The notes: generated by a model not told the origin, from the sequence alone. 64,000 nucleotides of DNA from Acidobacteriota bacterium (GCA_026393675.1 JAPKZQ010000006.1:1-64000); one strand, 5' to 3'; counted from the first letter of the stretch, positions 31,880 to 40,611 are shown. Numbers and translations: made by a program.

Positions 31880-33204
31880 GCCGCCTCCGTCTCACGCCTC
31901 GCGGCGGCAATCGCCTGTTCCAGATCCGCGATCAAGTCGGCGGCGTCTTCAATGCCAATCGACAGACGGATGAAATCATCAGGCACACCGACCGCCGCGC
32001 GCTCCTCGCCCGACAACTGCTGGTGCGTCGTCGACGCCGGGTGAATCACCAGACTCTTCGCGTCGCCGATGTTCGCCAGGTGGCTGAACAGGCGTACGGA
32101 GTTGATGAACCGTTTCGCCGCCTCGAACCCTCCGCGGATGCCGAAGCCGATAATCGCGCCGGCGCCAGACGGGAAGTACCGACGCGCGCGCGCCTCGTCG
32201 GGGTGGCCGGCCAGACCCGGATAGTTCACCCACGCGACATCAGGATGCTTCTCCAGCCACTCGGCGACGCGTATCGCGTTGGCGCAGTGCGCCGCCATGC
32301 GGTATGGGAGTGTCTCGATGCCTTGGAGAAACAGGAAGGCATTGAAGGGTGACAAGCAAGCGCCGAGATCGCGCAGCCACTGCACGCGGGCCTTGGTGAT
32401 GAATGCCGCGCCCGGCGCCACCGCGCGTTCGTGGGTGCCGAACAGATCCCAGAAGACGATCCCGTGGTACGAGGGGTCCGGCTCGGTGTATTCGGGGAAC
32501 CGTCCGTTGGCCCAGTTGAAGCGGCCGGCATCCACAATGGCGCCCCCGATGGAGGTGCCATGTCCGCCCAGGAACTTCGTGAGCGAGTAGACGATGATAT
32601 CGGCGCCGTGGTCAAAGGGCTTGAAGATGTGCGGCGTCACCGTGTTGTCGACGACAAACGGCACGCCGGCGTCGTGCGCCACGCGGGCAATCGCATCGAC
32701 ATCATCCACGTTGTTCTTCGGGTTGCCGATCGATTCCGTGTACACCAGCCGGGTGTTCTCATCGATGGCACGCGCCACATTGGCCGGGTCGGATGAATCG
32801 ACGAAGCGCGTCTCGATTCCCAGGCGTTCGAGCGTGTAGTGGAACAAGTTGTACGTGCCGCCATACAGGAAGCGCGTGGAGACGATGTTCTGCCCCGTAC
32901 GGGCCAGGGCCAGCACGACCGTCGTGATGGCCGCCTGGCCGGACGCGAGGGCAAGAGCGCCGACTCCGCCGTCCAGTTCGGCCAACCGGCCTTCGAGCAC
33001 ATCGGTGGTCGGGTTGCCGATGCGTGTGTAGATGTGACCGGGCGCCTGCAGCGCGAATAGCGCCGCCGCGTGGTCCGCCGATTCGAAGACGTACGACGAG
33101 GTCTGATAGATCGGCACCGCGCGGGCGCCAACCGCGTTGTCGGGGGACTGGCCACCGTGCAGGGCCAGCGTGGCGGGACCAAACGATGAGGGAGATGTAG
33201 ACAT
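31876..33204 (-). CDS. metY: O-acetylhomoserine sulfhydrylase (aminocarboxypropyltransferase)
   Basis: From the ATG at 33204 (AGGAGG at 33217-33212, spacing 7) the product is 442 residues. It is a Cys/Met-metabolism PLP enzyme that makes homocysteine from O-acetylhomoserine and sulfide. Motifs: [20 protein letters not shown] at the N-terminus, [22 protein letters not shown], and the PLP lysine in [18 protein letters not shown] (about residue 210). Length and the long insert after the PLP lysine ([13 protein letters not shown]) fit MetY rather than MetB or MetC. It overlaps metX by 4 bases. Confidence 0.95.
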   Translation of the reverse strand: MSTSPSSFGPATLALHGGQSPDNAVGARAVPIYQTSSYVFESADHAAALFALQAPGHIYTRIGNPTTDVLEGRLAELDGGVGALALASGQAAITTVVLALARTGQNIVSTRFLYGGTYNLFHYTLERLGIETRFVDSSDPANVARAIDENTRLVYTESIGNPKNNVDDVDAIARVAHDAGVPFVVDNTVTPHIFKPFDHGADIIVYSLTKFLGGHGTSIGGAIVDAGRFNWANGRFPEYTEPDPSYHGIVFWDLFGTHERAVAPGAAFITKARVQWLRDLGACLSPFNAFLFLQGIETLPYRMAAHCANAIRVAEWLEKHPDVAWVNYPGLAGHPDEARARRYFPSGAGAIIGFGIRGGFEAAKRFINSVRLFSHLANIGDAKSLVIHPASTTHQQLSGEERAAVGVPDDFIRLSIGIEDAADLIADLEQAIAAARRETEAA

Positions 33205-33260
33205 GAGCAATCCTCCTGGAGCACCTGCCGGGCTGTTCTGCCCGGCGGCGACGCCGCCGT

Positions 33261-34553
33261 TCATCGGTCGGCGTCAAACAGGGGCAGAGCGACCGCGCTG
33301 CGGCCGGCGCCGGCCGCCGGTCGGAACGCCTCGATCGCCCGGTTGAGTTTCAGATGGCTGCACGACGAAACAAGCGCGGCAAAGCGCGACCCGCTCGAGC
33401 AACGCTCCTGCCACACGCGTTCCGGCCTGATGCCGGCTTGGTCGAGCACGCTCGCAAGGTCGGATGCGAGTGTGGGATCGGTGACGGTCGACGGGTCCGG
33501 CAGACTGACGCGCACGTAGTGACGAGCGTCGAAGTCGCGTTCGACGCGCGTGACCGCGGTAGCCGACCACGCACGCGGTGCCACGACGCCGGCCGCAATC
33601 GCCAGCAGATCGGAGACGACGGCGATGGCCGTCGCGTCGCCCCCGGCGCCCTGGCCGGCAAACACCGTCTGGCCGCTGCGTTCGCCGCGCACGAGCACGA
33701 CGTTCTCCGACCCGTTGGCCCGAGCGAGCCACGACTGCCCATCGACCAGCGCGGGCAACACGCCGGCCGCGACGCCGCCACTACGAGCATCTGAGCGGTC
33801 GGCCCACGCGATCTGGCGCACGACGTACCCGAGTTCGTCCGCCAGCGCGTGGTCGCCCGCATCCACGGCGCGGATCGACTCGGTCGGGATATCGGCGGGC
33901 CGCAGATACCCATCGAATCCAATCGTCGCCAGGATGGCCAGTTTCGCGCGCGCATCGATCCCATCCAGATCGGCGGACGGATCCTGCTCGGCCAGTCCTC
34001 TGGCCTGCGCGTCGGCGACGGCGTCGCTCATCGACACGCGCCGCTGCGCCATTTCGGTGAGCACGAAGTTACAGGTGCCGTTGACGACACCGACGATGCG
34101 CGTGAGGTGATCGCTGCTGAGGCCGTCCTGTACGCCGCGGATTACCGGCACGACGCCGCCGACAGCCGCCTCGTACCGGAGCGACTGCCCGGTCTGCCGC
34201 GCCAGGGCGATCAGCTCTCGGCCATGCTCGGCGATCACCTGCTTGTTGGCGGTGACGACGGAACGCCCCGCGCCAAGCGCGCCTGCGATCCACGTTCGGG
34301 CCGGCTCGATGCCCCCAATCACCTCGACGAAGATGTCGGTTCCCGTCTTGATCAGCGTCTCGACATCGTCGGTCCATACGACACCGGGCGGCACCCAGCC
34401 GGCAGCGGCGCGGGCAAGCGCCACGCGGCGGGTGCAGATCCCGGCGAGACGGAGGTTGGGATGGCGCTTCTCGCACAGGATGCGTGCGACCGAGCGGCCG
34501 ACCGTGCCGAATCCGGCGAGACCGATCGTGAGTGGTGTGCGTGTAGCGCTCAT
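33261..34553 (-). CDS. hom: Homoserine dehydrogenase
   Basis: The 430-residue enzyme reduces aspartate semialdehyde to homoserine. Seen: the Rossmann motif [44 protein letters not shown] and [14 protein letters not shown] in the catalytic domain, and [24 protein letters not shown]. The C-terminal part (about 340-430) looks like a weak ACT-type regulatory domain, [14 protein letters not shown] being its first strand. Its start overlaps the stop of the truncated aspartokinase by 4 bases. In the transcript it lies between asd and metY, so the operon runs from aspartyl phosphate to homocysteine. Confidence 0.95.
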   Translation of the reverse strand: MSATRTPLTIGLAGFGTVGRSVARILCEKRHPNLRLAGICTRRVALARAAAGWVPPGVVWTDDVETLIKTGTDIFVEVIGGIEPARTWIAGALGAGRSVVTANKQVIAEHGRELIALARQTGQSLRYEAAVGGVVPVIRGVQDGLSSDHLTRIVGVVNGTCNFVLTEMAQRRVSMSDAVADAQARGLAEQDPSADLDGIDARAKLAILATIGFDGYLRPADIPTESIRAVDAGDHALADELGYVVRQIAWADRSDARSGGVAAGVLPALVDGQSWLARANGSENVVLVRGERSGQTVFAGQGAGGDATAIAVVSDLLAIAAGVVAPRAWSATAVTRVERDFDARHYVRVSLPDPSTVTDPTLASDLASVLDQAGIRPERVWQERCSSGSRFAALVSSCSHLKLNRAIEAFRPAAGAGRSAVALPLFDADR

Positions 34554-34969
34554 GCCCAGATCTCCTGCGATGCTGCGGTCAGACCGGTCCTGATGGCGGC
34601 GCCCGCCGCTTCGCCTCCGTGTCCGGTGGAGTCGCGCCCAGTGCCGACTCCCACTCCGCTGCGCTCGTGCTCGAAGAACCGAGCGTGTAGCTGGGACATC
34701 GCGCGAACCACTCTTCGTTCTGCGACCACGACGGCGAGGTGGCAGGCGCCCGGAGCGTGGACGACCAGATGCAGTGGAATGCCCTCGAGCGCGCGTGCAG
34801 GGTTGCCGCGCTCAGCGAGACGTCCGATTTCGATCAGCACGTCGGTCACGCCAGCCAGAGCCGACACGACCACACCCTGGGGCCGCCGCTCGCGCGCGAC
34901 GATCGTGGCGACGCGGTCGATCGCCGCGGAGTGAGCGACCGACGAGCCTCCGAATTTCAGGATTACCAT
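34550..34969 (-). pseudogene. Internally deleted aspartokinase (N-terminus joined to C-terminal ACT part)
   Basis: The frame encodes 139 residues. Residues 1-57 match the N-terminus of aspartokinases (MVILKFGGSSVAHSAAIDRV, then GVVVSALAGVTDVLIEI). Residues about 59-102 match the last ACT module of the same enzyme (ALEGIPLHLVVHAPGACHLAVVV, AMSQLHARFFE). About 300-350 residues that would hold the aspartate site and most of the regulatory region are missing. The tail from 103 is Gly/Ala-rich. The frame is open, overlaps asd by 7 bases and hom by 4 bases, and is thus still translationally coupled. Catalysis is very unlikely. It may be a relic, or a free ACT peptide with a regulatory job. Another aspartokinase must exist elsewhere. 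Confidence 0.75.
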
Positions 34970-36030
34970 GGGGTCACTCCGTCCAGCAGCCAGCCGTCGT
35001 GGGCCAACAGTTCAGCGTTGAGAATGGCGGCGCCTGCGGCGCCTCGCACGGCGTTGTGGCCCAGCGCGACCAGCTTGTAATCGAGTACCGGGCAGCGGCG
35101 GAGGCGTCCGACCGACACCGCCATCCCGTTCTCGCGGCCGGCATCGAGGCGTGGTTGTGGTCGGTTTGCTTCCGAGAGGTAGACGATGGGATGACGCGGT
35201 GCCGTGGGGAGATCGGCGGCCTGCGGGCGCCCCGAAAACCCCGCGAGCGCTGCGATCAGATCCTGACTATCGGGCGCGGAGTCGAACGCGATAGAAATCG
35301 ACTCTGTGTGGCCGTCGGCGACGGGCACGCGGGTGGCCTGTGCGCTGACCGCCACCGGGTGGTCCACCACCCGGCCACGATCGATGACGCCGAGGATCTT
35401 CGGCGTTTCGGTTTCGATCTTCTCGTCCTCGCCGTCGATGAACGGCACGACGTTGCCGAGCAGGTCCCACGACGCGACGCCCGGGTACCCGGCGCCGGAC
35501 GCGGCCTGGAGCGTCGTGACCAGGGCGCGCCGCGGACCGAAAGGTCGGCAGGCCGCGAGGACCATGGCCAGGAACACCGTGGAGCAGTTCGGGTTCGTGA
35601 CGATGGCGCCCCGCCAGTTGCGAGCGCGGCGCTGGGTGGCGACAAGCGAGAGGTGGTCCGGGTTGATCTCGGGCACCACCAACGGCACGTCGGCGTCGAG
35701 CCGGTGGGTGCTGGCGTTGCTCACCACGACGTGGCCCGCGGCGGCAAACGCCGGCTCGAGCTGCGCCGCCACCGTCGCGTCGAGCGCGGAGAACACGAGG
35801 TGCGTGGCCCGTCCCGGGATCGGCCGTTGGATCTCGAGATCCCTCGCCGAATCAGGTATCGGATCAGCGAGTCGCCACGGCTGGTCACCGTATCGCTGGC
35901 CTGCAGAACGCTCGCCTGCCGCCAGCCACCTCACCCTGAACCAGGGGTGGCCCGCGAGCCGGCGGACCAGATGCTGTCCCACCATCCCCGTGGCGCCGAG
36001 AATGCCGACGTCCCAGCCTGTCTGCGTCAT
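34963..36030 (-). CDS. asd: Aspartate-semialdehyde dehydrogenase
   Basis: The 355-residue enzyme reduces aspartyl phosphate to the semialdehyde, the branch precursor of lysine, threonine and methionine. Seen: the Rossmann motif GILGATGMVGQHLVRRL, the catalytic cysteine in VTNPNCSTVFLAM (about residue 149), LQAASGAGYPGV, and a C-terminal NAVRGAAGAAILNAE. The NPNCST context and length match the archaeal/fungal type rather than the E. coli type. It is the first structural gene after the attenuator, about 50 bases after the terminator, with AGGAG near 36043. Confidence 0.94.
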   Translation of the reverse strand: MTQTGWDVGILGATGMVGQHLVRRLAGHPWFRVRWLAAGERSAGQRYGDQPWRLADPIPDSARDLEIQRPIPGRATHLVFSALDATVAAQLEPAFAAAGHVVVSNASTHRLDADVPLVVPEINPDHLSLVATQRRARNWRGAIVTNPNCSTVFLAMVLAACRPFGPRRALVTTLQAASGAGYPGVASWDLLGNVVPFIDGEDEKIETETPKILGVIDRGRVVDHPVAVSAQATRVPVADGHTESISIAFDSAPDSQDLIAALAGFSGRPQAADLPTAPRHPIVYLSEANRPQPRLDAGRENGMAVSVGRLRRCPVLDYKLVALGHNAVRGAAGAAILNAELLAHDGWLLDGVTPW

Positions 36031-36081
36031 CGCGTCCTGCTCCTTTGCGGGGGGCCCGGACTGTCGGTCCCGCCGTACATG

Positions 36082-36118
36082 AAAAAACCCGCCGACTGGC
36101 TGCCCAGGTCGGCGGGTT
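36082..36118 (-). terminator. Intrinsic terminator of the methionine attenuator
   Basis: On the minus strand, AACCCGCCGAC (36118-36108) pairs perfectly over 11 bp with GTCGGCGGGTT (36096-36086). The inner part of the loop adds three more pairs around one bulge. A run of six T (36087-36082) follows directly. It lies between the leader peptide and asd. Its 5' arm is also the 3' partner of the antiterminator at 36109-36179, so the two structures cannot coexist. Confidence 0.9.
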
Positions 36119-36179
36119 CTCGTGGTCCGTATGGTCTCAGGTCTGCTGTGCTAAGGGCCGGACACGATCCTCCCACCGA
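36109..36179 (-). promoter_or_regulatory. Antiterminator hairpin overlapping the terminator
   Basis: In the minus-strand transcript TCGGTGGG (36179-36172), right after the Met codons of the leader, pairs with CCCGCCGA (36116-36109) over 8 bp with one G-U. The adjacent CGTGTCCG (36166-36159) pairs with CGGACCACG (36129-36121) over 8 bp with one bulged C. An internal loop of 5 by 4 bases separates the two helices. The 3' arm includes eight bases of the terminator 5' arm. A ribosome at the leader stop codon (36153-36151) would cover the 5' arm and let the terminator form. A ribosome stalled on the Met codons would leave it free. Confidence 0.85.
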
Positions 36180-36252
36180 TGCTGGTCATTCGCATGGCCA
36201 TCATCGGCATGGACATCGTGGCCGGGCGAGGGGAGAGGAACCGTGTTGCCAT
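36151..36252 (-). CDS. Met-rich leader peptide of the asd-hom-met operon
   Basis: The frame encodes 33 residues. Residues 13-22 are MSMPMMAMRM, six methionines in ten codons (36216-36187), followed by TSIGGRIVSGP and TAG. The sequence matches the design of classical amino-acid leader peptides: a dense run of the regulatory codon placed just before an antiterminator arm. The ATG at 36252 lies 10 bases from the -10 box and has no Shine-Dalgarno site, so the mRNA is probably leaderless or nearly so. ATG 36216 is an alternative start, also without a ribosome site. Methionine is the sensed amino acid (inference); three Thr codons are also present. Confidence 0.82.
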   Translation of the reverse strand: MATRFLSPRPATMSMPMMAMRMTSIGGRIVSGP

Positions 36253-36262
36253 CTGAGGAAGG

Positions 36263-36292
36263 AGTCTACCGGACAGCAGAGAGGTCTGTCAA
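36263..36292 (-). promoter_or_regulatory. Sigma-70-type promoter for the attenuator and operon
   Basis: On the minus strand a perfect -35 box TTGACA (36292-36287) is followed after 18 bases by TAGACT (36268-36263), which matches 4 of 6 positions of the -10 consensus. The predicted transcript start (about 36256-36252) falls on or just before the leader ATG. Confidence 0.7.
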
Positions 36293-36539
36293 CAGATTTG
36301 TATCCACGTATATCTATCCATGGATGTTGAGGACAGAACGGGCTCGGCCGCAGCATGTCGTGACCTTGCGTCCACTGCCGCACGGCCGATAATGCTGAAG
36401 TCTTGGTATGCTGTCGCCCTGAGGTAACCGCCATGGCTCTGCGTCGAGTGGTCCACGAACCGTTTCACGTCGAACCCCATCTGCTCGGCCAGCCGCGGGC
36501 TTCGGCCCGATAAGCGAGAATACGAACACGGTACGCGTG

Positions 36540-37190
36540 ATGAATCACTTGATGCTCTTCTTGTTCGCGCTCGGGCTTGGGGTCGTCGCCGCGATCCCCC
36601 CGGGCGGTTGTCAGGTGGAGATGGCCAAGCGTGCGGTTGGGGGGCACCTGCACGCCGCATGGATGGTCGTGTGCGGCTCGGTCACCTCCGATCTGATCTA
36701 TGGAGCGATCGCCCTGTTTGGCGTGGCGCCGTTTCTCGAGTACCCGCGAGTGTCGTTGGCGTTCAAGGTGGTGGGAGCCGTGCTCCTGTGGGTGCTGGCG
36801 TATCTGACCTATCAACAGTCGCGGCATCCTCAACACCTGGCGCTGGCCAATTCCGCGTTGAAGAGCCGGCGCTGGGCGTATCTGACCGGGTTCTCGCTGG
36901 GGTTGAGCAATCTCCCGATCGTGCTGAGCTGGTTGCTGGGCGTGTCATTGGCGCGCCAGATGGGGCTGGCTTCCCCGTTGACCAGCCCGTCGAAGATCGT
37001 GTTCCTGGCCGGAGTCGCTGCCGGACTTGGCAGCTATCTCTCCGTACTGGCGGTCGTCTTGCACCGCGCCAAGCACTCCATCCCGGTCCATGCGCTGGGG
37101 CGCGTGTATTACTGGCTTGGGATCGCGCTCTTCTGCCTCTCGTTTTACTTTCTCTACGGCGTCGTGAAGTACTTCAATCCGGCCATCTGA
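36540..37190 (+). CDS. LysE/RhtB-family amino-acid exporter
   Basis: The 216-residue inner-membrane protein has about six helices. The N-terminal motif FALGLGVVAAIPPGGCQVEMAKRA corresponds to the family signature (GxxxxxxPGP...). Members export lysine, homoserine, threonine and similar amino acids. GTG 36537 directly abuts ATG 36540; no strong ribosome site distinguishes them. It is transcribed divergently from the asd-met operon, with the attenuator promoter between, so an exporter of homoserine, threonine or methionine is plausible (inference). The bases between 36293 and 36539 hold no gene that I can see. Confidence 0.8.
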   Translation: MNHLMLFLFALGLGVVAAIPPGGCQVEMAKRAVGGHLHAAWMVVCGSVTSDLIYGAIALFGVAPFLEYPRVSLAFKVVGAVLLWVLAYLTYQQSRHPQHLALANSALKSRRWAYLTGFSLGLSNLPIVLSWLLGVSLARQMGLASPLTSPSKIVFLAGVAAGLGSYLSVLAVVLHRAKHSIPVHALGRVYYWLGIALFCLSFYFLYGVVKYFNPAI

Positions 37191-37261
37191 CCCTCCACGG
37201 GAGTCCCGGAGACAGCACACACGTTCCGGCCAGGAAAATCCGCCGCCTCCGTGATGCCCGG

Positions 37262-38257
37262 TCAGCGTGATGGATGCGGATTCAATTCGCCCGCCTCGAT
37301 GCGCACCGCCAGCGCATTCTCCTTTGGCGGAAGCGGGCACGTCGCGTACGGCGTAAAGGCACACGGCGGGCTGTGCGCCTTGTTGAAGTCCAGCACAACT
37401 TGGCCGTTCGATGGCATGTCGGCGTAGAGGAACCGTCCGCCGGGGTACGTGTCTTTGCCCGTCGTCAGGTCGCGGAATACGAAGAACAGTTCCCGGGCAT
37501 TCGGGCCATCCAGAACCGCGTGCAGGCGGTACTGACGGCCGCCCAGCGTGAACTCCGCATAACCAGGACTCGGCCAGGGATCCACGTCGCCGAGCACATT
37601 GGCAATCATGATCGACGTCGGCTTGGGATGAACCACGAAGCGCGCCGTCACGCGGTAGGATTGCGCGATCGGGAACCACTGGACACCACGAAAATCGCGA
37701 CGGGCCTGGCTGTTGGTATCCCGGACACGTACCCCGTATCTCTGGCCGCGCTTGATCACGAACATCGTGACGGTGCCGATCGAGACCTTGTCGTAGCGTC
37801 CCGGCTGAGCGTTGAGCGCCTGGACGGTGGCCGGTTTGCCATTGATACGGACGTCTACCTGCGGCGCCGGCTTGAAAGTGATCGTCCCCGACGAGTAGAC
37901 GAAATCGCCAATCCTCGACGGGGCCGAGCCCGCCGCCAGAGCAACCCGACACACCGGGTCGGTTCCCGCGCAGTTGGTGCCATCCTGAAGCCAGAACAAC
38001 CCGACCAGCGTGAGCCACCCGTCGTCGGTCTTGAGCGCCGCCTCGCGCTCGCTGCGCCAGTGACCGATGTCGCGAGCATAAGCTTGAGCGGCGGGTGAGG
38101 CCAGCGCAGCGGCTGGGGCCTGCACATTGGGCGCGACGGCCTTCGCGCGTGGGGCCTGCGCGGCGGCGACAATCGGCAACAGGCCGCCGATCAGGAGGAC
38201 CGCCAGGGCTGTCCGACGTTGACGTGTCGATGAGCCGTGGATAATTCGATGCATCAT
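37262..38257 (-). CDS. Secreted DUF1684 protein
   Basis: The product is about 331 residues. A signal peptide ends near IVAAAQA, followed by an Ala/Pro linker. The body begins YARDIGHWRSEREAALKTDDGWLTLVGLFWLQDG, the start signature of DUF1684. It also contains WFPIAQSYRVTARFV and the late block GRFLYADMPSNGQVVLDFNKAHSPPCAFTPYATCPLPPKEN (at about residues 275-315), in which Cys residues and an acidic/His cluster are conserved. The biochemical function of the family is not established. Start codons GTG 38260, ATG 38257 and ATG 38254 are adjacent and cannot be told apart. Confidence 0.85.
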   Translation of the reverse strand: MMHRIIHGSSTRQRRTALAVLLIGGLLPIVAAAQAPRAKAVAPNVQAPAAALASPAAQAYARDIGHWRSEREAALKTDDGWLTLVGLFWLQDGTNCAGTDPVCRVALAAGSAPSRIGDFVYSSGTITFKPAPQVDVRINGKPATVQALNAQPGRYDKVSIGTVTMFVIKRGQRYGVRVRDTNSQARRDFRGVQWFPIAQSYRVTARFVVHPKPTSIMIANVLGDVDPWPSPGYAEFTLGGRQYRLHAVLDGPNARELFFVFRDLTTGKDTYPGGRFLYADMPSNGQVVLDFNKAHSPPCAFTPYATCPLPPKENALAVRIEAGELNPHPSR

Positions 38258-38340
38258 CACCTGATTCTAGTCCCGTGGACAACCCGCGCTCTGCCGCAAA
38301 GACGGACAGTCTCGCCATCGGTCCTGTCAGTGTGTCACGC

Positions 38341-38369
38341 CTGGGATCGCCGGGCTCCAGCCCGGCCCC
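38341..38369. repeat. Dispersed palindromic repeat, copy 1
   Basis: The segment carries the palindrome GCCGGGCTCCAGCCCGGC preceded by CTGGGATC. The same unit recurs at 49327-49355 and 61244-61272. It sits in the divergent gap between the DUF1684 gene and the kynureninase-like gene. Confidence 0.7.
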
Positions 38370-38386
38370 AGGAACGGCGAACGCCG

Positions 38387-39595
38387 CTACGTCACCAGCG
38401 TGGTGGGCGCCGCGCCGGCATCGTAGTCCTTGTCGCCGACGATGCGCGCGAGTTCGCGCATCACCGCGTCGACTTCGTCCATCGTGTTGTAGAAGTGCGG
38501 CGACACGCGAATGCCCACGCCTGGCCGGTAGTCCACCACGTAGTCGCGAGCCTTGAGCGCCCGCGACACGCGTGTCGCGTCAGGCACGTCGACGGCGACG
38601 GTGCCCGCCAGTCGCCTGGGGTCGCGGGACGCCACCGACGAGAATCCATATTCGTCGACGAGGTCGAGCAGCCGCCTCGTCATCGACGTGGACGCATCGC
38701 GAATCCGGTCGACGCCGACCTGCTGGATGATGTCGAGACCCGGGAGCGCCGCGTAGTACGCCGGGATGGCCGGCGTGCCGTTCATCATTCCCATGCCGTC
38801 TTCCCGCAACGCACCGTCATCGATGTCGAATTCGAACGGACGCTTGTGCGCCACCCAGCCCGTCAGGCCCGGGGCCCGCTCCGACTTGATCCACGGCGCG
38901 GTGTAGAGGAACGCGTTGCCGGGTCCCCCGCATAGCCACTTGAGGCAGCCGCCCACGAAGAAATCCACGCCCATCGTCGCGACATCGACCGGGATGATCC
39001 CCGCCGACTGGTAGCCGTCGAGGATGACCACGGCGCCCACCTGGTGTGCGCGTTCGATGACGGGGGCGGGGTCGACGATGTACGAGCTACGGAAGAGGAC
39101 GTGGGAGAGGGCGACCACGGAGGTGCGATCGTCGACGGCCGACGCGATGCGCTCTCCAGGCACGGACAAATCGTCGAGCGCCGGCACGATCTTCAGCTCG
39201 AAGCCGAGCGCTTCCTGCGCGCGATAGAGATAGACCATCGACGGAAAGTCCATCTCGGTGCAGACGATCCGGCGACGGCGGCCATCAGGGTGCAGGCACG
39301 AGAGCGCCACCGCCGACGCGGTCGTCACGTTCTCGTGCATGCTGACCGATCCGATCGGCGCGCCGATGATGCGCGCCACGCGGTTGCCCACATCATTGGC
39401 CAGCTCCCACCAGCGCTCTTCCCACGCCCGCACGCCGCGCGTGGCCCACGTGTCGGCGTACTCGGCGAGCGAGCGGGCCGCGGCGCGTGGCATCGCGCCA
39501 AGCGAGTTGCTGATCATGTAGACCGATCGCGCGAGGATCGGAAACTCGTCGCGCCAGCGGGTCAGGTCATCCATATGAGCCAGCGAACCTGTCAT
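38387..39595 (-). CDS. Kynureninase-like class V PLP enzyme
   Basis: The 402-residue fold-type I enzyme starts DEFPILARSVYMISNSLGAMPR, closely matching the GNSLG phosphate-contact start of kynureninases. The PLP-binding lysine lies in FFVGGCLKWLCGGPGNAFLY (about residue 230), like the YKYLNGGPG of kynureninase. The DGYQSAG segment holds the PLP-ring aspartate. Kynureninase cleaves kynurenine to anthranilate and alanine; related class V proteins act as cysteine lyases or desulfurases. No other kynurenine-pathway gene is close, so the substrate is uncertain. ATG 39595 is used; ATG 39574 is the alternative. Confidence 0.85.
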   Translation of the reverse strand: MTGSLAHMDDLTRWRDEFPILARSVYMISNSLGAMPRAAARSLAEYADTWATRGVRAWEERWWELANDVGNRVARIIGAPIGSVSMHENVTTASAVALSCLHPDGRRRRIVCTEMDFPSMVYLYRAQEALGFELKIVPALDDLSVPGERIASAVDDRTSVVALSHVLFRSSYIVDPAPVIERAHQVGAVVILDGYQSAGIIPVDVATMGVDFFVGGCLKWLCGGPGNAFLYTAPWIKSERAPGLTGWVAHKRPFEFDIDDGALREDGMGMMNGTPAIPAYYAALPGLDIIQQVGVDRIRDASTSMTRRLLDLVDEYGFSSVASRDPRRLAGTVAVDVPDATRVSRALKARDYVVDYRPGVGIRVSPHFYNTMDEVDAVMRELARIVGDKDYDAGAAPTTLVT

Positions 39596-39793
39596 GCCGC
39601 AGGATACTCGATACGAGGATCTGAATGTACAGGCGGCGATCAGTGGAGCGGGGCATCAGACTGCCCGGCGTCACGACGCCGTAGACTTGACGGGTCGTTC
39701 CATATCAGACTGGGTTTCTCATTCACGGAGCGACCCGGCTTGCGCGGCAGGCAAGTTCCTGCCGCTCGTGGTCGGGGTAAGGTTCTGAACCGT

Positions 39794-40570
39794 ATGTCGA
39801 TGGAAGGCTGGCGAGGCTGGGACGACTACGCGCGGTTCTACGACTGGGAGAATGCCCAGACGATGGGGCGGCGCGACGTGAAGTTCTGGCAGCAGATGGC
39901 GCGAAAATGCGGCGGGCCCGTGCTCGAACTGGGATGCGGCACGGGACGCGTGTCGCTGCCCATGGCGCGCACCGGCGCACGCGTCGTTGGCGTCGATCGA
40001 TCCGCGTCGATGCTGGCGCGGGCGCGCAAGCGGACGAGGCTGTCGAAACTCGGTGCGCATCTGCACCTGGTTCGCGGCGACATCCGGTTCCTGCCGTTCA
40101 CGGCTGCAAGCGTCTCTCTGGTCGCCGCACCCTACGGCATCATGCAATCGTTGCTGGATGACGACGCGCTTGATGCCACGCTGGCCGCGGCGTATCGGGT
40201 GTTGAAGAAGGGTGGCACGTTCGCCATCGACATGGTGTCCGATCTGGTGTCGTGGCAGGAGTATGATCGCCGCGTGAAGCTGCGCGGCACCATGCGCGGG
40301 AGCCAGGCGCACATCACGCTGGTCGAATCGGTCCGCCAGGATCGCTCGCGTGGCGTGACGGTCTTCGACCAGGAGTTTGTCGAACGGCGTGGTTCGCGCC
40401 GGCACGTTCACGCCTTCTCGATCAGCTTCAGAACCGTCTCGGTCCAGGAGATGACCCGCCGGCTCGAGCAGGCCGGCTTCGCCGTGTCGGCCGTGCTGGG
40501 CGACTACGATGGCGGCCCCTGGGACGTCCGGGCGGATGTCTGGCTGATCGTGGCGCGCCGTCCCGGCTAG
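39794..40570 (+). CDS. Class I SAM-dependent methyltransferase
   Basis: The 258-residue protein has SAM-binding motif I VLELGCGTGRVSLPMA (about residues 44-59), an acidic motif II end VVGVDRSASML, and the motif PFTAASVSLVAAPYGIMQSLLDD typical of the Methyltransf_11/25 groups. The substrate is not indicated. ATG 39794 is chosen because the longer frame upstream runs through non-coding DNA. A perfect 8-bp hairpin (39744-39765, GCGGCAGG with CCTGCCGC) lies in the probable 5' leader. The 36-bp repeat pair begins just after the stop codon. Confidence 0.85.
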   Translation: MSMEGWRGWDDYARFYDWENAQTMGRRDVKFWQQMARKCGGPVLELGCGTGRVSLPMARTGARVVGVDRSASMLARARKRTRLSKLGAHLHLVRGDIRFLPFTAASVSLVAAPYGIMQSLLDDDALDATLAAAYRVLKKGGTFAIDMVSDLVSWQEYDRRVKLRGTMRGSQAHITLVESVRQDRSRGVTVFDQEFVERRGSRRHVHAFSISFRTVSVQEMTRRLEQAGFAVSAVLGDYDGGPWDVRADVWLIVARRPG

Positions 40571-40575
40571 CGAAA

Positions 40576-40611
40576 ATTGGGTCAGACCCAATTTCTCATG
40601 TCAGTCTCATT
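40576..40611. repeat. REP-like repeat, copy 1 of a 36-bp identical pair
   Basis: The 36 bases are identical to 40741-40776. Each copy contains the palindrome TTGGGTCAGACCCAA followed by TTCTCATG and CAGTCTCATT. It lies just after the methyltransferase stop codon. The intervening DNA (40612-40740) contains related GGGTC/GACCCC words. The pattern resembles the palindromes tied to REP-associated transposases. Confidence 0.8.

Noticed and set aside
36082-36118. Treating the hairpin as the ordinary terminator of an upstream gene
   Set aside because: No gene on the minus strand ends just upstream of it except the leader peptide, and its 5' arm is shared with an alternative hairpin.
36181-36257. 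Short plus-strand frame opposite the Met-rich leader
   Set aside because: The plus strand lacks the promoter and terminator orientation. The minus-strand frame has the promoter, antiterminator and terminator in the right order.
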